Positions 24,697 to 32,888 of a stretch of 64,000 nt of DNA are shown here, piece after piece. Numbering within the stretch: the stretch's first letter is position 1; each line of letters begins with the position of its first letter. The stretch is from Nonomuraea polychroma. Its GTDB lineage: Bacteria > Actinomycetota > Actinomycetes > Streptosporangiales > Streptosporangiaceae. Location: assembly GCF_004011505.1 (NCBI RefSeq), contig NZ_SAUN01000001.1, positions 2,976,001 through 3,040,000 on the forward strand, in the 5' to 3' direction. The translations under genes were made by a program, and so were the position numbers. Below the pieces are notes generated by a model. That model did no database searches, was not told where the DNA came from, and worked only from the letters and a program-made list of their open reading frames with translations.

Positions 24697-26546
24697 CACT
24701 GCACCTCCGTGAGAGGGTTGGGAAGGTCGATGTAAACGGACTGCGTGTGCACGTCGCCGACGAGTTCGTCGCGGCCGTCCACGCAGGTCAGGAAGTTGCC
24801 CTTGCAACGCAGCGCCGGCGCGTCGAGCAGCAGGTCGAGCAGGCCCTTCGCGCCCGGCTCCACCGCCCGCAGCCGCTCCAGCGCGGCACGCAGCACGCGC
24901 AGCAGGCCGCCCTCGTCGGCGAGCCCGAGCGCCCCGAACGCGCCCACCAGTCCGAGCAGGTTGTTGATCCCCAGGTAGTAGGCGACCCGCTCGTCCACGA
25001 AATCGTCCTCGAAGACCATCTCCACGCCGTCGGCCAGGCCGGGCAGCAGCCGCTCCAACGCGCCCGCCATGGAGGCGGCCACGTAGTAGCCCTGGCTGTC
25101 CCGGTACCAGCCCGCGCGGGGCAGTCCGTCGCCGTCCAGCGCCACCAGGGTGTTCTGGTGGTGCGGCTCCAGCGCGATGCCGTATCGCGCGTGCAGCCTG
25201 ATCAGCGGCACGACCAGCACGTCGAGATAGCGGGCCAGCCAGCGGGCCGACGCCTCGGCGAGGGAGAGGCCGTGCGCCCGGGCGAGGCGTGCCGTGGCGG
25301 CGGACAGCAGCGCGCGGTGCCGGGGCGGCGTGCCGTCACCCGGCCCCGTGCGCTCGGCCAGCAGCCCCGCCACGCACTGCCCGTCACCCGGGCCGCCGCG
25401 GAAGGGGTTGTCGCGGATGGCGGTCTCCAGCCCGGTCTCCGGCCCGTCGGCGCCCGCTGACACCCACGCGAAGTCGCGCAGGATCCCGAACTCCGGATGC
25501 TCGGCGCGCAGCCAGTCGCCCGGGCCGGCGGCCAGCAAGCGGGCGGCCCGGACGCCGAGCCGCATTTCGCTGCGCAGATTGTTCCTGCGCGAGTTGGTGA
25601 TCCGCATGCCGAGGGAGAGTTTGAGCATCGCGCCGGCGTCCGGCCGGTGCACGGTGCGTACCGACGAGGTCGGATGCCACGCCGGCCCCGCCGCCCCGAG
25701 CGGGCGCAGCAGTCCCGCTTCGACCAGCGACGCCACCTCGGGACGGCGCAGCACCTCACGCGCCTGCCACGGATGGGCGGGGATGGGCACCATGCCCTCG
25801 GGAAGCCGCAGCCCAGCGGCGAGGCCGCGCAGCAGCTCGGCCGGGCTCCGCCCGTCGGCGCTGTCACCGACGACGATGGCGGGATCGGCGGCGAACCAGT
25901 GCAGCTGGAACGAGCCCCGCAGCTCCGGAGAATAGGCGTCGAGCTCCCCGTCGGACGCCTCCTGCCTGCTCTTGGGCGCGGGATGGAACGGATGCCCCAG
26001 TAACAGTGCCTGCTCGGCCTCGAGGAACGGCGTCGCCTCCGCCCCGCCCTCGCCTCGCCGCCGCGCGAGAAACGTCCCGGTACGGCGGCCCGAGTCCAGC
26101 ACCCGGGCCACGGCATCGGACCCGAGGTGATGCGGCAACCGCCGCCGCACGACCGCCTCACGGATGGCGACGGCGGCCACGAGCGCGGCATCGGCGGGGA
26201 CCGGATCGGTGGCGCCGCGCGCGCCGCCCTCGGGGACGACGTGCGGTTCGCCGAAGCGGTGCCAGCCGGTGGCCGACCGGTATCGCACCGGGACACTCAG
26301 CCGGACGCCGCTGGCGGGAAAGTCGAGCAGCAGCTCCTCACCCGCGACCGGGACCGGGGTCGCGGTCTCGCGCACATAGGCTCGGAGCAGCGTCTCCATC
26401 GCCGCGGCCTCCCCCGCACGGAAGGGGTCGGGATGGTCAAGAGGATCCGCCCCGAGGGGCGTGGGCTCACCGGACGGGAGCACGTCGTGCAGGTCCGCGC
26501 CGAGGGGCGTGGGCTCACCGGACAGGTCCGGCCCGGGCCCGGTCAC
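24693..26546 (-). CDS. IucA/IucC-family NIS siderophore synthetase (first copy)
   Basis: ATP-dependent siderophore ligase of 617 residues. Typical motifs are IPAHPWQAREVL near the middle, KLSLGMRITNSRRNN, and EPHHQNTLVALDGDG in the C-terminal half. The GTG at 26546 overlaps the decarboxylase stop and has GGAGGAG upstream. The N-terminal 35 residues contain an internal duplication, SGEPTPLGAD twice, encoded by two near-identical 29-base units 48 bases apart. That segment looks like an unstructured lead and is not part of the usual fold. Together with the second synthetase it would join two amine arms to citrate or a similar acid. Confidence 0.92.
   Translation of the reverse strand: MTGPGPDLSGEPTPLGADLHDVLPSGEPTPLGADPLDHPDPFRAGEAAAMETLLRAYVRETATPVPVAGEELLLDFPASGVRLSVPVRYRSATGWHRFGEPHVVPEGGARGATDPVPADAALVAAVAIREAVVRRRLPHHLGSDAVARVLDSGRRTGTFLARRRGEGGAEATPFLEAEQALLLGHPFHPAPKSRQEASDGELDAYSPELRGSFQLHWFAADPAIVVGDSADGRSPAELLRGLAAGLRLPEGMVPIPAHPWQAREVLRRPEVASLVEAGLLRPLGAAGPAWHPTSSVRTVHRPDAGAMLKLSLGMRITNSRRNNLRSEMRLGVRAARLLAAGPGDWLRAEHPEFGILRDFAWVSAGADGPETGLETAIRDNPFRGGPGDGQCVAGLLAERTGPGDGTPPRHRALLSAATARLARAHGLSLAEASARWLARYLDVLVVPLIRLHARYGIALEPHHQNTLVALDGDGLPRAGWYRDSQGYYVAASMAGALERLLPGLADGVEMVFEDDFVDERVAYYLGINNLLGLVGAFGALGLADEGGLLRVLRAALERLRAVEPGAKGLLDLLLDAPALRCKGNFLTCVDGRDELVGDVHTQSVYIDLPNPLTEVQW
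26446..26522. repeat. Direct repeat inside the first NIS synthetase gene
   Basis: Two 29-base units, 26446-26474 and 26494-26522, differ at one or two bases and share GAGGGGCGTGGGCTCACCGG. The 48-base period keeps the frame and encodes SGEPTPLGAD twice. Confidence 0.8.
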
Positions 26547-28081
26547 AGCGTCTCCTCCTCGGCCTCGCCCGCCGCGGCGACCAGGTGGACGAGCCGCTCC
26601 ACCTCGGTGGCCGTCACATGCGGGTTGAGCAGCGTGAGCTTGAGCCGGACGCGGCCCGGCCCCTCTCCCGGGAGCTCGGTACGGCCGACGACGGCACGCC
26701 CCTCGCGGAGCAGGCGCCGCCGCAGCCCGGCGTTCACCCGGTCGGCCAGGGCGGGATCGGCGGGCAGGTACCGGAAGAGGAAGGCCGTCAGCACCGGGTC
26801 CGCGTGCAGCTCCAGCCGGGGATGGGTGCGTACGGCCGCGGCCCCGGCGTGGGCCAGGTCGTGGCAGGTGTCGACGAGACGGCCCAGGCCGTCCCTGCCC
26901 AGGGTGGCGAGCGTGACGGCGATCTTGAAGGCGTCGGGGCGGCGCGTGGTGCGCAGGGAGAGCCCCAGCAGGCTGGAGTAGCCGGCGTCCTCGTCGTCGG
27001 CCGGGTTGAGGTAGGCGGCGCGCCGGGCCAGGGACGCGTACGTCTCGGCCCGCCGCACCAGGAAGACGCCCGCGGCGACGGGTTGCCAGCCCAGCTTGTG
27101 CCAGTCCAGCGACACCGAGTCGGCCCTCTCCAGGCCGGCCAGCAGCGGGGCCAGCCGGTCGGAGAGCAGCGCGCCGCCACCGTACGCGGCGTCCACGTGC
27201 ATCCAGGCGCCGTGCTCGGCGGCCAGGTCAGCGCAGGCGTTCAGGGGGTCGATCGCCCCGGTGTCGGTGGTGCCGGCGGTGGCGACCACGGCCATGGGCA
27301 GCTCGCCCCGCCGGACGCACTCCCGCAGCGCGGCCGCCAGCTCGTCCTGGTTCATCCGCAGGTCGCGGTCCACGGGGATGGTGACGACCGCGTCCTCGCC
27401 CAGGCCCAGCAGGGCGGCGGCGCGCCGTACCGAGAAGTGGGCGGCGGCGGAGGCGAAGATCCGTGCCCGCGGCGCGCCCGCCGGCAGGCCGCTGCGCTCG
27501 ATCCTGCACCCGCTAGCGCGCCCGAGCACCCGGTCCCTGGCCAGCATCAGGCCCATGAGGTTGGACTCGGTGCCGCCGGAGGTGAGCACCCCCGCGGCCG
27601 TGGACGGGTATCCCACCAGCTCGGCCAGCTCACCCAGCACCAGGGTCTCCAGGGCGGTGGTCGCAGGCGCCTGGTCCCAGGAGTCCTGCGACGGGTTGAG
27701 CGCGGAGACCGCCAGGTCGGCGGCCACGGCCACGGCGAGCGGCGGGCAGTGCAGGTGCGCGGCGCAGGCCGGGTCTGCCGGGTCGGCGCTGCCGGCGGCC
27801 ACGAGCGTGGTCAGCCGCCGCAGGGCGTCGTCGTCACCGCCCGGTCCGGCGAATGCATGGGCGAGCTCGTCACCGGGCCGGCCGAAGGCCCGGTCACCGC
27901 CCGGCTCGGTGAGCGCCCGGGCGACCCGCGCGAAGAGCTCCTGGGGCGTGCCGGCGGGGATCGGCCCGCCGCGCCGTGCCGCGCCTTCGGCCAGGGCCTC
28001 CAGCACGGTACGCACCATCGGCCCCAGGGCGGCGGCCCCGGAGACGCCGCCGGACAGCGCGGGCGCGACCACAGCGGTCAT
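26543..28081 (-). CDS. ddc: L-2,4-diaminobutyrate decarboxylase
   Basis: PLP enzyme of 512 residues (group II decarboxylase) expected to turn 2,4-diaminobutyrate into 1,3-diaminopropane. Visible landmarks are TSGGTESNLMG, ATAGTTDTGAIDP, HVDAAYGGG and the PLP lysine in SLDWHKLGWQP. It overlaps the aminotransferase stop by ATGA, and the pair Dat-Ddc is the classical route to diaminopropane in schizokinen, rhizobactin 1021 and acinetoferrin pathways. Other amino-acid decarboxylases share the fold, so the assignment rests partly on the neighbour. Confidence 0.9.
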   Translation of the reverse strand: MTAVVAPALSGGVSGAAALGPMVRTVLEALAEGAARRGGPIPAGTPQELFARVARALTEPGGDRAFGRPGDELAHAFAGPGGDDDALRRLTTLVAAGSADPADPACAAHLHCPPLAVAVAADLAVSALNPSQDSWDQAPATTALETLVLGELAELVGYPSTAAGVLTSGGTESNLMGLMLARDRVLGRASGCRIERSGLPAGAPRARIFASAAAHFSVRRAAALLGLGEDAVVTIPVDRDLRMNQDELAAALRECVRRGELPMAVVATAGTTDTGAIDPLNACADLAAEHGAWMHVDAAYGGGALLSDRLAPLLAGLERADSVSLDWHKLGWQPVAAGVFLVRRAETYASLARRAAYLNPADDEDAGYSSLLGLSLRTTRRPDAFKIAVTLATLGRDGLGRLVDTCHDLAHAGAAAVRTHPRLELHADPVLTAFLFRYLPADPALADRVNAGLRRRLLREGRAVVGRTELPGEGPGRVRLKLTLLNPHVTATEVERLVHLVAAAGEAEEETL

Positions 28082-29463
28082 GCCCGCCGCCCCGTGAGCC
28101 GCGGAGCGGTGACCTCGGCGATCGCGTCGGCCAGCCGGTCCAGGACGGCCTCCGCCTGCTCGTCCGTGATGACCAGCGGCGGCAGCAGGCGGACGGTGGA
28201 GTCGTGGCGGCCGCCCAGCTCCACGATGAGGCCGCGGTCCAGGCATGCGGCGCGGACCCCGGCCGCCGTCCGCGGGGCCGGCGGACGGGCGCCACAGGAG
28301 TCGGGTTCGCCTTCGGGATCGACGAGCTCGACGCCGATCATCAGACCGCGCCCGCGGACGTCGCCGATCGCCGGCAACTCGCCGCGCAGCCCGTCCAGCC
28401 GGGCCGTCATCCGGGCCCCGACCGTCGCGGCCCGCTCGGCCAGCCCTTCGCGGGCGACGTGCCGCAGGGTCGCGGTCCCGGCCGCCATGGCCAGGGTGTT
28501 GCCGCGGAACGTGCCGGTGTGCGCGCCGGGCCGCCAGCCGTCGTAGTCCTCGTGATAGACCACCACGGCCAGGGGCAGGCTCCCGCCGATGGCCTTGGAC
28601 ATCACCATGGCGTCGGGAATGACCCCGCTGTGCTCCACCGCCCAGAACGCGCCGGTGCGACCCACCCCGGTCTGCACCTCGTCCACGATCAGCGGGATGC
28701 CGCGCTCGGCGGTGATCCGGCGCATCTGGCGCAGCCAGGAGTCCGGGGCGGGCACGGCGCCGCCCTCGCCCTGCACCGCCTCAAGGATCATCGCGGCCGG
28801 CGGCACCACGCCGCCGGAGGGGTCGTCGAGCAGCCGCTCGGTGTAGGCCGCCGACAACTCCGCGCCCCACTCGCCGCCGACGCCGAACGGGCAGCGGTAG
28901 GAGTACGGGTACGGCAGGCGGGTCACGTCCGCGGCGATCCCGGCCACCGGCTCCTTGACCGCGACGTTTCCGGTGACGGCCAAGGCACCCGTGGTCATGC
29001 CGTGGTAGGCGCCGGTGAAGGCGAGCAGCCCGCGCCGGCCGGTGGCGGTCTGCATGAGCTTGAGCGCCGCCTCCACGGCGTCGGTTCCGGCGGGCCCGCA
29101 GAAGTGCACGCGGGCCCGGTCGGCGAAGGCGGGGGGAAGGGTGGCGAACAGCGCCTCGGTGAACGCGTCCTTCTCCGGCGTGGCCAGGTCGAGCACGTGC
29201 AGCGGGGCTCCGCTGTCCACGGTGCGCCTGATGGCCTCGATCACCACCGGGTGGTTGTGGCCGAGCGCGAGGGTGCCCGCGCCGGACAGGCAGTCGAGGT
29301 AGTGGCGGCCGTCGGCGCCCTCGATCGTCATGCCGTGCGCGCGTACCGGGACGACCGGGAACGAACGGGCATAGGTCCGCGCCGAGGACTCCCGGTCGCG
29401 TTGCCGCCGCAGCACGGCGTCGATGCGGAGTGCGGGGTCGAGGTCGGTCGGATGCAGAGTCAT
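28078..29463 (-). CDS. dat: Diaminobutyrate-2-oxoglutarate aminotransferase
   Basis: Class III PLP aminotransferase of 461 residues making L-2,4-diaminobutyrate from aspartate semialdehyde and glutamate. Motifs are DCLSGAGTLALGHNHP near residue 58, HFCGPAGTDAVEAALK, VDEVQTGVGRTG and the PLP lysine in MSKAIGG. It lies 55 bases after the type III decarboxylase gene and is the first of the six four-base overlaps in the operon. EctB of ectoine synthesis is homologous, but the neighbours make siderophore precursor supply the clear choice. Confidence 0.92.
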   Translation of the reverse strand: MTLHPTDLDPALRIDAVLRRQRDRESSARTYARSFPVVPVRAHGMTIEGADGRHYLDCLSGAGTLALGHNHPVVIEAIRRTVDSGAPLHVLDLATPEKDAFTEALFATLPPAFADRARVHFCGPAGTDAVEAALKLMQTATGRRGLLAFTGAYHGMTTGALAVTGNVAVKEPVAGIAADVTRLPYPYSYRCPFGVGGEWGAELSAAYTERLLDDPSGGVVPPAAMILEAVQGEGGAVPAPDSWLRQMRRITAERGIPLIVDEVQTGVGRTGAFWAVEHSGVIPDAMVMSKAIGGSLPLAVVVYHEDYDGWRPGAHTGTFRGNTLAMAAGTATLRHVAREGLAERAATVGARMTARLDGLRGELPAIGDVRGRGLMIGVELVDPEGEPDSCGARPPAPRTAAGVRAACLDRGLIVELGGRHDSTVRLLPPLVITDEQAEAVLDRLADAIAEVTAPRLTGRRA

Positions 29464-29518
29464 TCAGGCTCCGGATGGCAGAGGTGGACGACGGTACGGC
29501 CCGGCGGGCCGATGGGGC

Positions 29519-30748
29519 TCAGAGCAGGTGGCGCTCGGCCACGGGGTGACCGAGGAAGGCGTGCATGGCGAATTCCCAGCCGTAGGAACCCGCGTTGGGA
29601 AAGACGACCAGGTCGCCGGCGCGCACGCGGTCGACGCGGACGTCGCGCAGCAGGGTGTCCTCCGGCGTGCACAGCTCGCCGACGACCGTGACCTCGGCGT
29701 CCTCGGCGGCGGGCCGGGGGCAGCCCTCGGGCCAGCGCTCGATCGGCAGCACCGCGATGTTGTGCACGATGTCCCACGACGTGGGGAGCTGGAAGTGGTT
29801 GATGCCGCCGCGCAGGACGACGAACCGTTTGCCGTACGAGGTCTTGACGTCGGTCACCTCGGCGGCGTACCAGCCGCAGTCGGCGACCAGGAACCGGCCG
29901 GGCTCCAGCAGCACCCGCACGCCCGGCGGCGGCTCGGCCTGTCCGGCGAGCTCGCCGAAGCGGGCGACGTCGAAGGGTTTCTCGTCCTCGAACGCGACGC
30001 CGATGCCGCCGCCGATGTCCACATGACGCAGCTCGACGCCGTTGTCCCAGGCGGTGCGTACGCTCCAGTCCAGGCACCAGCGCAGGTACGCGGCGTGGGA
30101 TTCGGCGTCCAGGTTGCCCGAGGCGGCGTGGACGTGGAAGCCGACCAGGTCCAGGCCGGGCAGCCGGGCGGCGGCCCGCAGCACCTCGGGCACGTCCGGC
30201 TCGGCCACGCCGAACTGGGACGGCACGCCTCCCATGTGCAGGGACCCCGTGACGGGGATGGCGGCCGGGTTCACCCGCAGCGCCACCCGGGCCGTGGTGC
30301 CCTCGCCGACCGCGATCCGGCTGATGCGGTGGAGTTCGAGCAGGCTCTCGGCGTTGATCGCCTCCACTCCGGCCCTGACCAGCGCCGTCAGGAGCGGGAC
30401 CGACTTGGCGGGTCCCGCGGCCACGACGCGTGCCGTGCCGGTGAGTCCCCGGGCCAGGTCCAGCTCGGACCTGGACGCGACCTCGAACCCGTCCACGTGG
30501 GGCGCCAGGGCCGCGACGACGCCGGGGAAGGAGTTGGCCTTGACCGCGTAGTAGACGGCCGCCCACCCGGGGAGCGCCGTGCGTAACTCGCGGGCCCGCT
30601 CGGCGGCCACCGCGCCGTCGTACAGGTAGGCGGAGACCGGGGTGGCGGCCTGCGCCAGGTCGAGGAGCCGATCGCGGACGGTGCGGGGGAGCAGGTCCAC
30701 CGGGTAGGCGGAGCGTGGCGCGGCAGACGGCGGCAGCTGGATGGACAT
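29519..30748 (-). CDS. Type III PLP decarboxylase (SbnH/ornithine-diaminopimelate decarboxylase family)
   Basis: PLP enzyme of 409 residues with an alanine-racemase-like barrel. The PLP lysine is in YYAVKANSF near residue 70, the phosphate-binding loop is HVDIGGGIG, then EPGRFLVADCGW, and the active-site Cys is in GELCTPEDTL. In staphyloferrin B the homologue SbnH decarboxylates a citryl-diamino-acid intermediate. Here it is the promoter-proximal gene of the operon, right behind the iron box, so a similar tailoring step is likely. Lysine or ornithine decarboxylation to another diamine is an alternative. AGGAAAG precedes the ATG. Confidence 0.88.
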   Translation of the reverse strand: MSIQLPPSAAPRSAYPVDLLPRTVRDRLLDLAQAATPVSAYLYDGAVAAERARELRTALPGWAAVYYAVKANSFPGVVAALAPHVDGFEVASRSELDLARGLTGTARVVAAGPAKSVPLLTALVRAGVEAINAESLLELHRISRIAVGEGTTARVALRVNPAAIPVTGSLHMGGVPSQFGVAEPDVPEVLRAAARLPGLDLVGFHVHAASGNLDAESHAAYLRWCLDWSVRTAWDNGVELRHVDIGGGIGVAFEDEKPFDVARFGELAGQAEPPPGVRVLLEPGRFLVADCGWYAAEVTDVKTSYGKRFVVLRGGINHFQLPTSWDIVHNIAVLPIERWPEGCPRPAAEDAEVTVVGELCTPEDTLLRDVRVDRVRAGDLVVFPNAGSYGWEFAMHAFLGHPVAERHLL

Positions 30749-30804
30749 GGCTTCTTTCCTGTGAGGGAACAGATGAGAAGGGGCATGCCCCCAGAGAGTT
30801 CTAT

Positions 30805-30823
30805 TTAGGTAAGGCTAACCTAA
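30805..30823. promoter_or_regulatory. IdeR/DmdR iron box
   Basis: TTAGGTAAGGCTAACCTAA matches the actinobacterial IdeR/DmdR1 consensus TTAGGTTAGGCTAACCTAA at 18 of 19 positions and sits in an AT-rich patch 57 bases upstream of the first siderophore gene. Fe(II)-loaded repressor bound here would shut the operon off when iron is plentiful. Confidence 0.95.
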
Positions 30824-30879
30824 AATTAATCTCCGTCATACGCAAGACGTCATCGTGTGATCCAGAGCACGACATGACT

Positions 30880-30910
30880 GTGGGCCGCGACCGTATCGGT
30901 CGCGGCCCAC
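30880..30910. terminator. Hairpin terminator after the DsbA-like gene
   Basis: A 14-bp perfect stem, GTGGGCCGCGACCG with its complement, closes a TAT loop. It lies 14 bases downstream of the DsbA-like stop on the minus strand and insulates it from the iron-regulated promoter region. Confidence 0.85.
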
Positions 30911-30924
30911 TCCCTGCAGTCGAT

Positions 30925-31581
30925 TCAGCGTGCCGCGACGGCCTCCGAGCGGACGGTGCGCAGGGCAGACAGGAAGGTGTCGGCGGCCTGCGCGCCCGAC
31001 ACGCCGTAGGCGCGGTTGAGCACGAAGAACGGCACGCCGGTGATGCCGAGGCCGCGTGCCTCACTGATGTCGGCCTCCACGGCGTCGGCGTAGGCGTCGC
31101 TGCCGAGGACCTTCCGGGTCTCGTCCTCGGGAATGCCGAGCTCGGCGGCGAGGCGGACCAGGGTGTCGGGGTCGTCGACGATTTCGCCTTCGACCAGGTG
31201 GGCGCTGAGCAGCCGCTCGTGCATCTGCGCGCCCAGACCGTGCTGGGCCGCCAGATGGCTCACCCGGTGGGCGTCGATCGTGTTGACCGAGATGGCCTTG
31301 TCGAGTGCGTACGTGAGGCCTTCGGCGGCGGCGAGGTCGGTGACCTGCTGGGTCATCTGCCGTACCTGGGCCGGTGCGGCGCCGTACTTCCTGGCCAGGT
31401 GGTCGAAGGACGGTTCGCGGTGTCCCTTGGGGTGGGAGGGGTCGAGCTGGAAACTGTGCCAGTGCAGCTCCACCTCGTCGGCGTGCTCGAAGCGGGCGAG
31501 GGCCGACTCCAGGCGCCGCTTGCCGATGTAGCACCACGGGCAGACGACGTCGGACCAGATGTCGATGCGCACCGTGCTCAC
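30925..31581 (-). CDS. DsbA family thiol oxidoreductase (FrnE-like)
   Basis: Cytoplasmic thioredoxin-fold protein of 218 residues with a CPWC active site at about residues 14-17 (SDVVCPWCYIGKRRLE), the all-helical insertion typical of the FrnE/2-hydroxychromene isomerase group, and cis-Pro region GITGVPFFV. No signal peptide, so it acts inside the cell, like mycobacterial FrnE-type mycoredoxin-dependent proteins. GTG 31581 overlaps the stop of the preceding 44-residue Cys-tailed peptide (GTGA). No independent ribosome site is visible, so translation is probably coupled to the peptide. Confidence 0.9.
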   Translation of the reverse strand: MSTVRIDIWSDVVCPWCYIGKRRLESALARFEHADEVELHWHSFQLDPSHPKGHREPSFDHLARKYGAAPAQVRQMTQQVTDLAAAEGLTYALDKAISVNTIDAHRVSHLAAQHGLGAQMHERLLSAHLVEGEIVDDPDTLVRLAAELGIPEDETRKVLGSDAYADAVEADISEARGLGITGVPFFVLNRAYGVSGAQAADTFLSALRTVRSEAVAAR

Positions 31582-31712
31582 AGGACGCACACCCCGTCCG
31601 TGCACACGGGCGCGGCGTCCGAGCCCAGCGTGACCAAGGGGGAAGGGTTGACCGGTTCCGTATCGGGGCGCTCGTCGGGAGCGGGCTCCACGGAGTCGGG
31701 AAGAGCAGGCAT
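31578..31712 (-). CDS. 44-residue peptide with C-terminal CTDGVC motif
   Basis: Small protein starting at ATG 31712 with GGAG five bases upstream. The body is acidic and Pro-rich (SVEPAPDERPDTEPVNPS) and it ends VTLGSDAAPVCTDGVCVL, giving two Cys separated by four residues almost at the C-terminus. Its stop overlaps the start of the DsbA-like gene, so the two are made together. I do not recognise the family. The peptide could be a redox substrate, a metal carrier or a modified peptide precursor; the sequence does not decide. Confidence 0.7.
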   Translation of the reverse strand: MPALPDSVEPAPDERPDTEPVNPSPLVTLGSDAAPVCTDGVCVL

Positions 31713-31826
31713 GATCACTCCAATCACGTGTTCCTCCGCATAACCCGGAGCGGCCGCATTCCCATCCCAGGTCGGCCGCGCGGGGCCGGCCGGCACCGCC
31801 GGCTACCGCTGATCGAGCTGAGGCGG

Positions 31827-32243
31827 TCAGCCTTCGCAGCGCCGTTTGATGCTCTCCGCCTCCGTGCGTACGTACCTGGTGGTGCGCCCCTTGGTGAGCA
31901 GGCCGATCAGCGGCGCCGCCGGCCCGGACTGGTCGATCGTGAGCCGGAGCGACGCGCCTGCCGTCCGCGGCGTGAGCGTGTGCCCGGCGACCGTGGTCAG
32001 GCCCGCGCCGGCCGACCGCCAGCCGAACGAGCTGCCCTCGTCGAACTCGGTCACTCGCCAGAGCAGCGCGGGCAACCCCGGCTGCTTGATCCGGATCCGG
32101 CCGCCGAGCGCCGGCGGGCCGTCGCCGAGACGCTCGACGCTGGTCACCGTGGGCATGAACGCGGGCCAGCGGGCGATGTCCGTCATGACGCGCCAGATCC
32201 GCTCCAGGGGTGCGTCGATGTCGATCGTGGTCTCGAAGTGCAT
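31827..32243 (-). CDS. SRPBCC (START-like) family protein
   Basis: Small cytoplasmic protein of 138 residues with the polyketide-cyclase/dehydrase fold: MHFETTIDIDAPLERIWRVM at the start, then the TDIARWPAFMP helix and the TPRTAGASLRLTIDQSG strands. Such proteins bind hydrophobic ligands in a helix-grip cavity, and few have known functions. It lies 114 bases upstream of the small Cys peptide on the same strand and may share its transcript. Confidence 0.85.
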   Translation of the reverse strand: MHFETTIDIDAPLERIWRVMTDIARWPAFMPTVTSVERLGDGPPALGGRIRIKQPGLPALLWRVTEFDEGSSFGWRSAGAGLTTVAGHTLTPRTAGASLRLTIDQSGPAAPLIGLLTKGRTTRYVRTEAESIKRRCEG

Positions 32244-32299
32244 GAGGGCAGTATGGGCAGGTCGGCTTGTGAACCGGTTGGACCCGTCCAGGACATCTT

Positions 32300-32323
32300 G
32301 TTTGGCGGTCTGTCCCTGGGAAA
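32300..32323 (+). promoter_or_regulatory. Possible SigB/SigF-type promoter before the STAS gene
   Basis: GTTT, 14 bases, then GGGAAA resembles the actinobacterial stress sigma consensus (GTTT and GGGTAA-like elements). It is about 170 bases upstream of an anti-sigma antagonist, the kind of gene such promoters often serve. The match is partial. Confidence 0.3.
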
Positions 32324-32372
32324 GAGGAACAAGGCCTTCCTATCCCCGACAACCCGGTGGGCGAGACGACTC

Positions 32373-32495
32373 ATGAGCGTGCAGTCAGAGCCGCGCTGCC
32401 CCGTCAGCGCCGGCCTGGCCTTCATCCGCGACCTGGTACGCGTCGGCGGCCGGCACCTGGGGCGTGCAGGCCGGGAAAGGCAGCCGGCCCGCTGA
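32373..32495 (+). CDS. Possible 40-residue protein coupled to the STAS gene
   Basis: An ATG at 32373 opens a short frame (MSVQSEPRCPVSAG, later a basic end RHLGRAGRERQPAR) whose TGA abuts the STAS start (TGA then ATG). There is no clear ribosome site. It may be a real small gene or only leader sequence. Confidence 0.25.
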   Translation: MSVQSEPRCPVSAGLAFIRDLVRVGGRHLGRAGRERQPAR

Positions 32496-32852
32496 ATGGC
32501 CCCGTTAGCCGTGACTCATCAGCATCTTCCCGACATGAGCGTGATCGCCATCGCCGGTGAGGTCGACAAGACCAACAGCGCCCAGCTCGCGGACTACGTC
32601 GACCGTGTCCGCCGCCCCGGCGACCATGTGATCTTCGACCTGTCCGAGCTGTCGTTCCTGGACAGCTCCGGCCTGCACGTCCTGCTGGCGTGCGCCCGCA
32701 CCTGCACCGGCGACGGCTCCAACGCGCACCTGTGCGCCGCACGGGGCGCGCCCGCTCGCCTGCTGCACATCACCGGAGTGGACGGCCGCCTGCCCACGTA
32801 CGTCACGGTGGAGCACGCCATCGCAGCCGTCCTGGCCACCCGTACCAGCTGA
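32496..32852 (+). CDS. STAS domain anti-anti-sigma factor
   Basis: Cytoplasmic protein of 118 residues with the SpoIIAA-like fold. The phosphorylatable Ser is in LSFLDSSGLHVLL near residue 55, and the VIAIAGEVDKTNS strand precedes it. When unphosphorylated it would bind an anti-sigma kinase and free a stress sigma factor. No cognate kinase or sigma factor is adjacent. An internal ATG (MSVIAIAG) is a weaker start. Confidence 0.88.
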   Translation: MAPLAVTHQHLPDMSVIAIAGEVDKTNSAQLADYVDRVRRPGDHVIFDLSELSFLDSSGLHVLLACARTCTGDGSNAHLCAARGAPARLLHITGVDGRLPTYVTVEHAIAAVLATRTS

Positions 32853-32888
32853 ATTCGGGACTAGGCTCGAAGGTGAAGGGACACGGCC

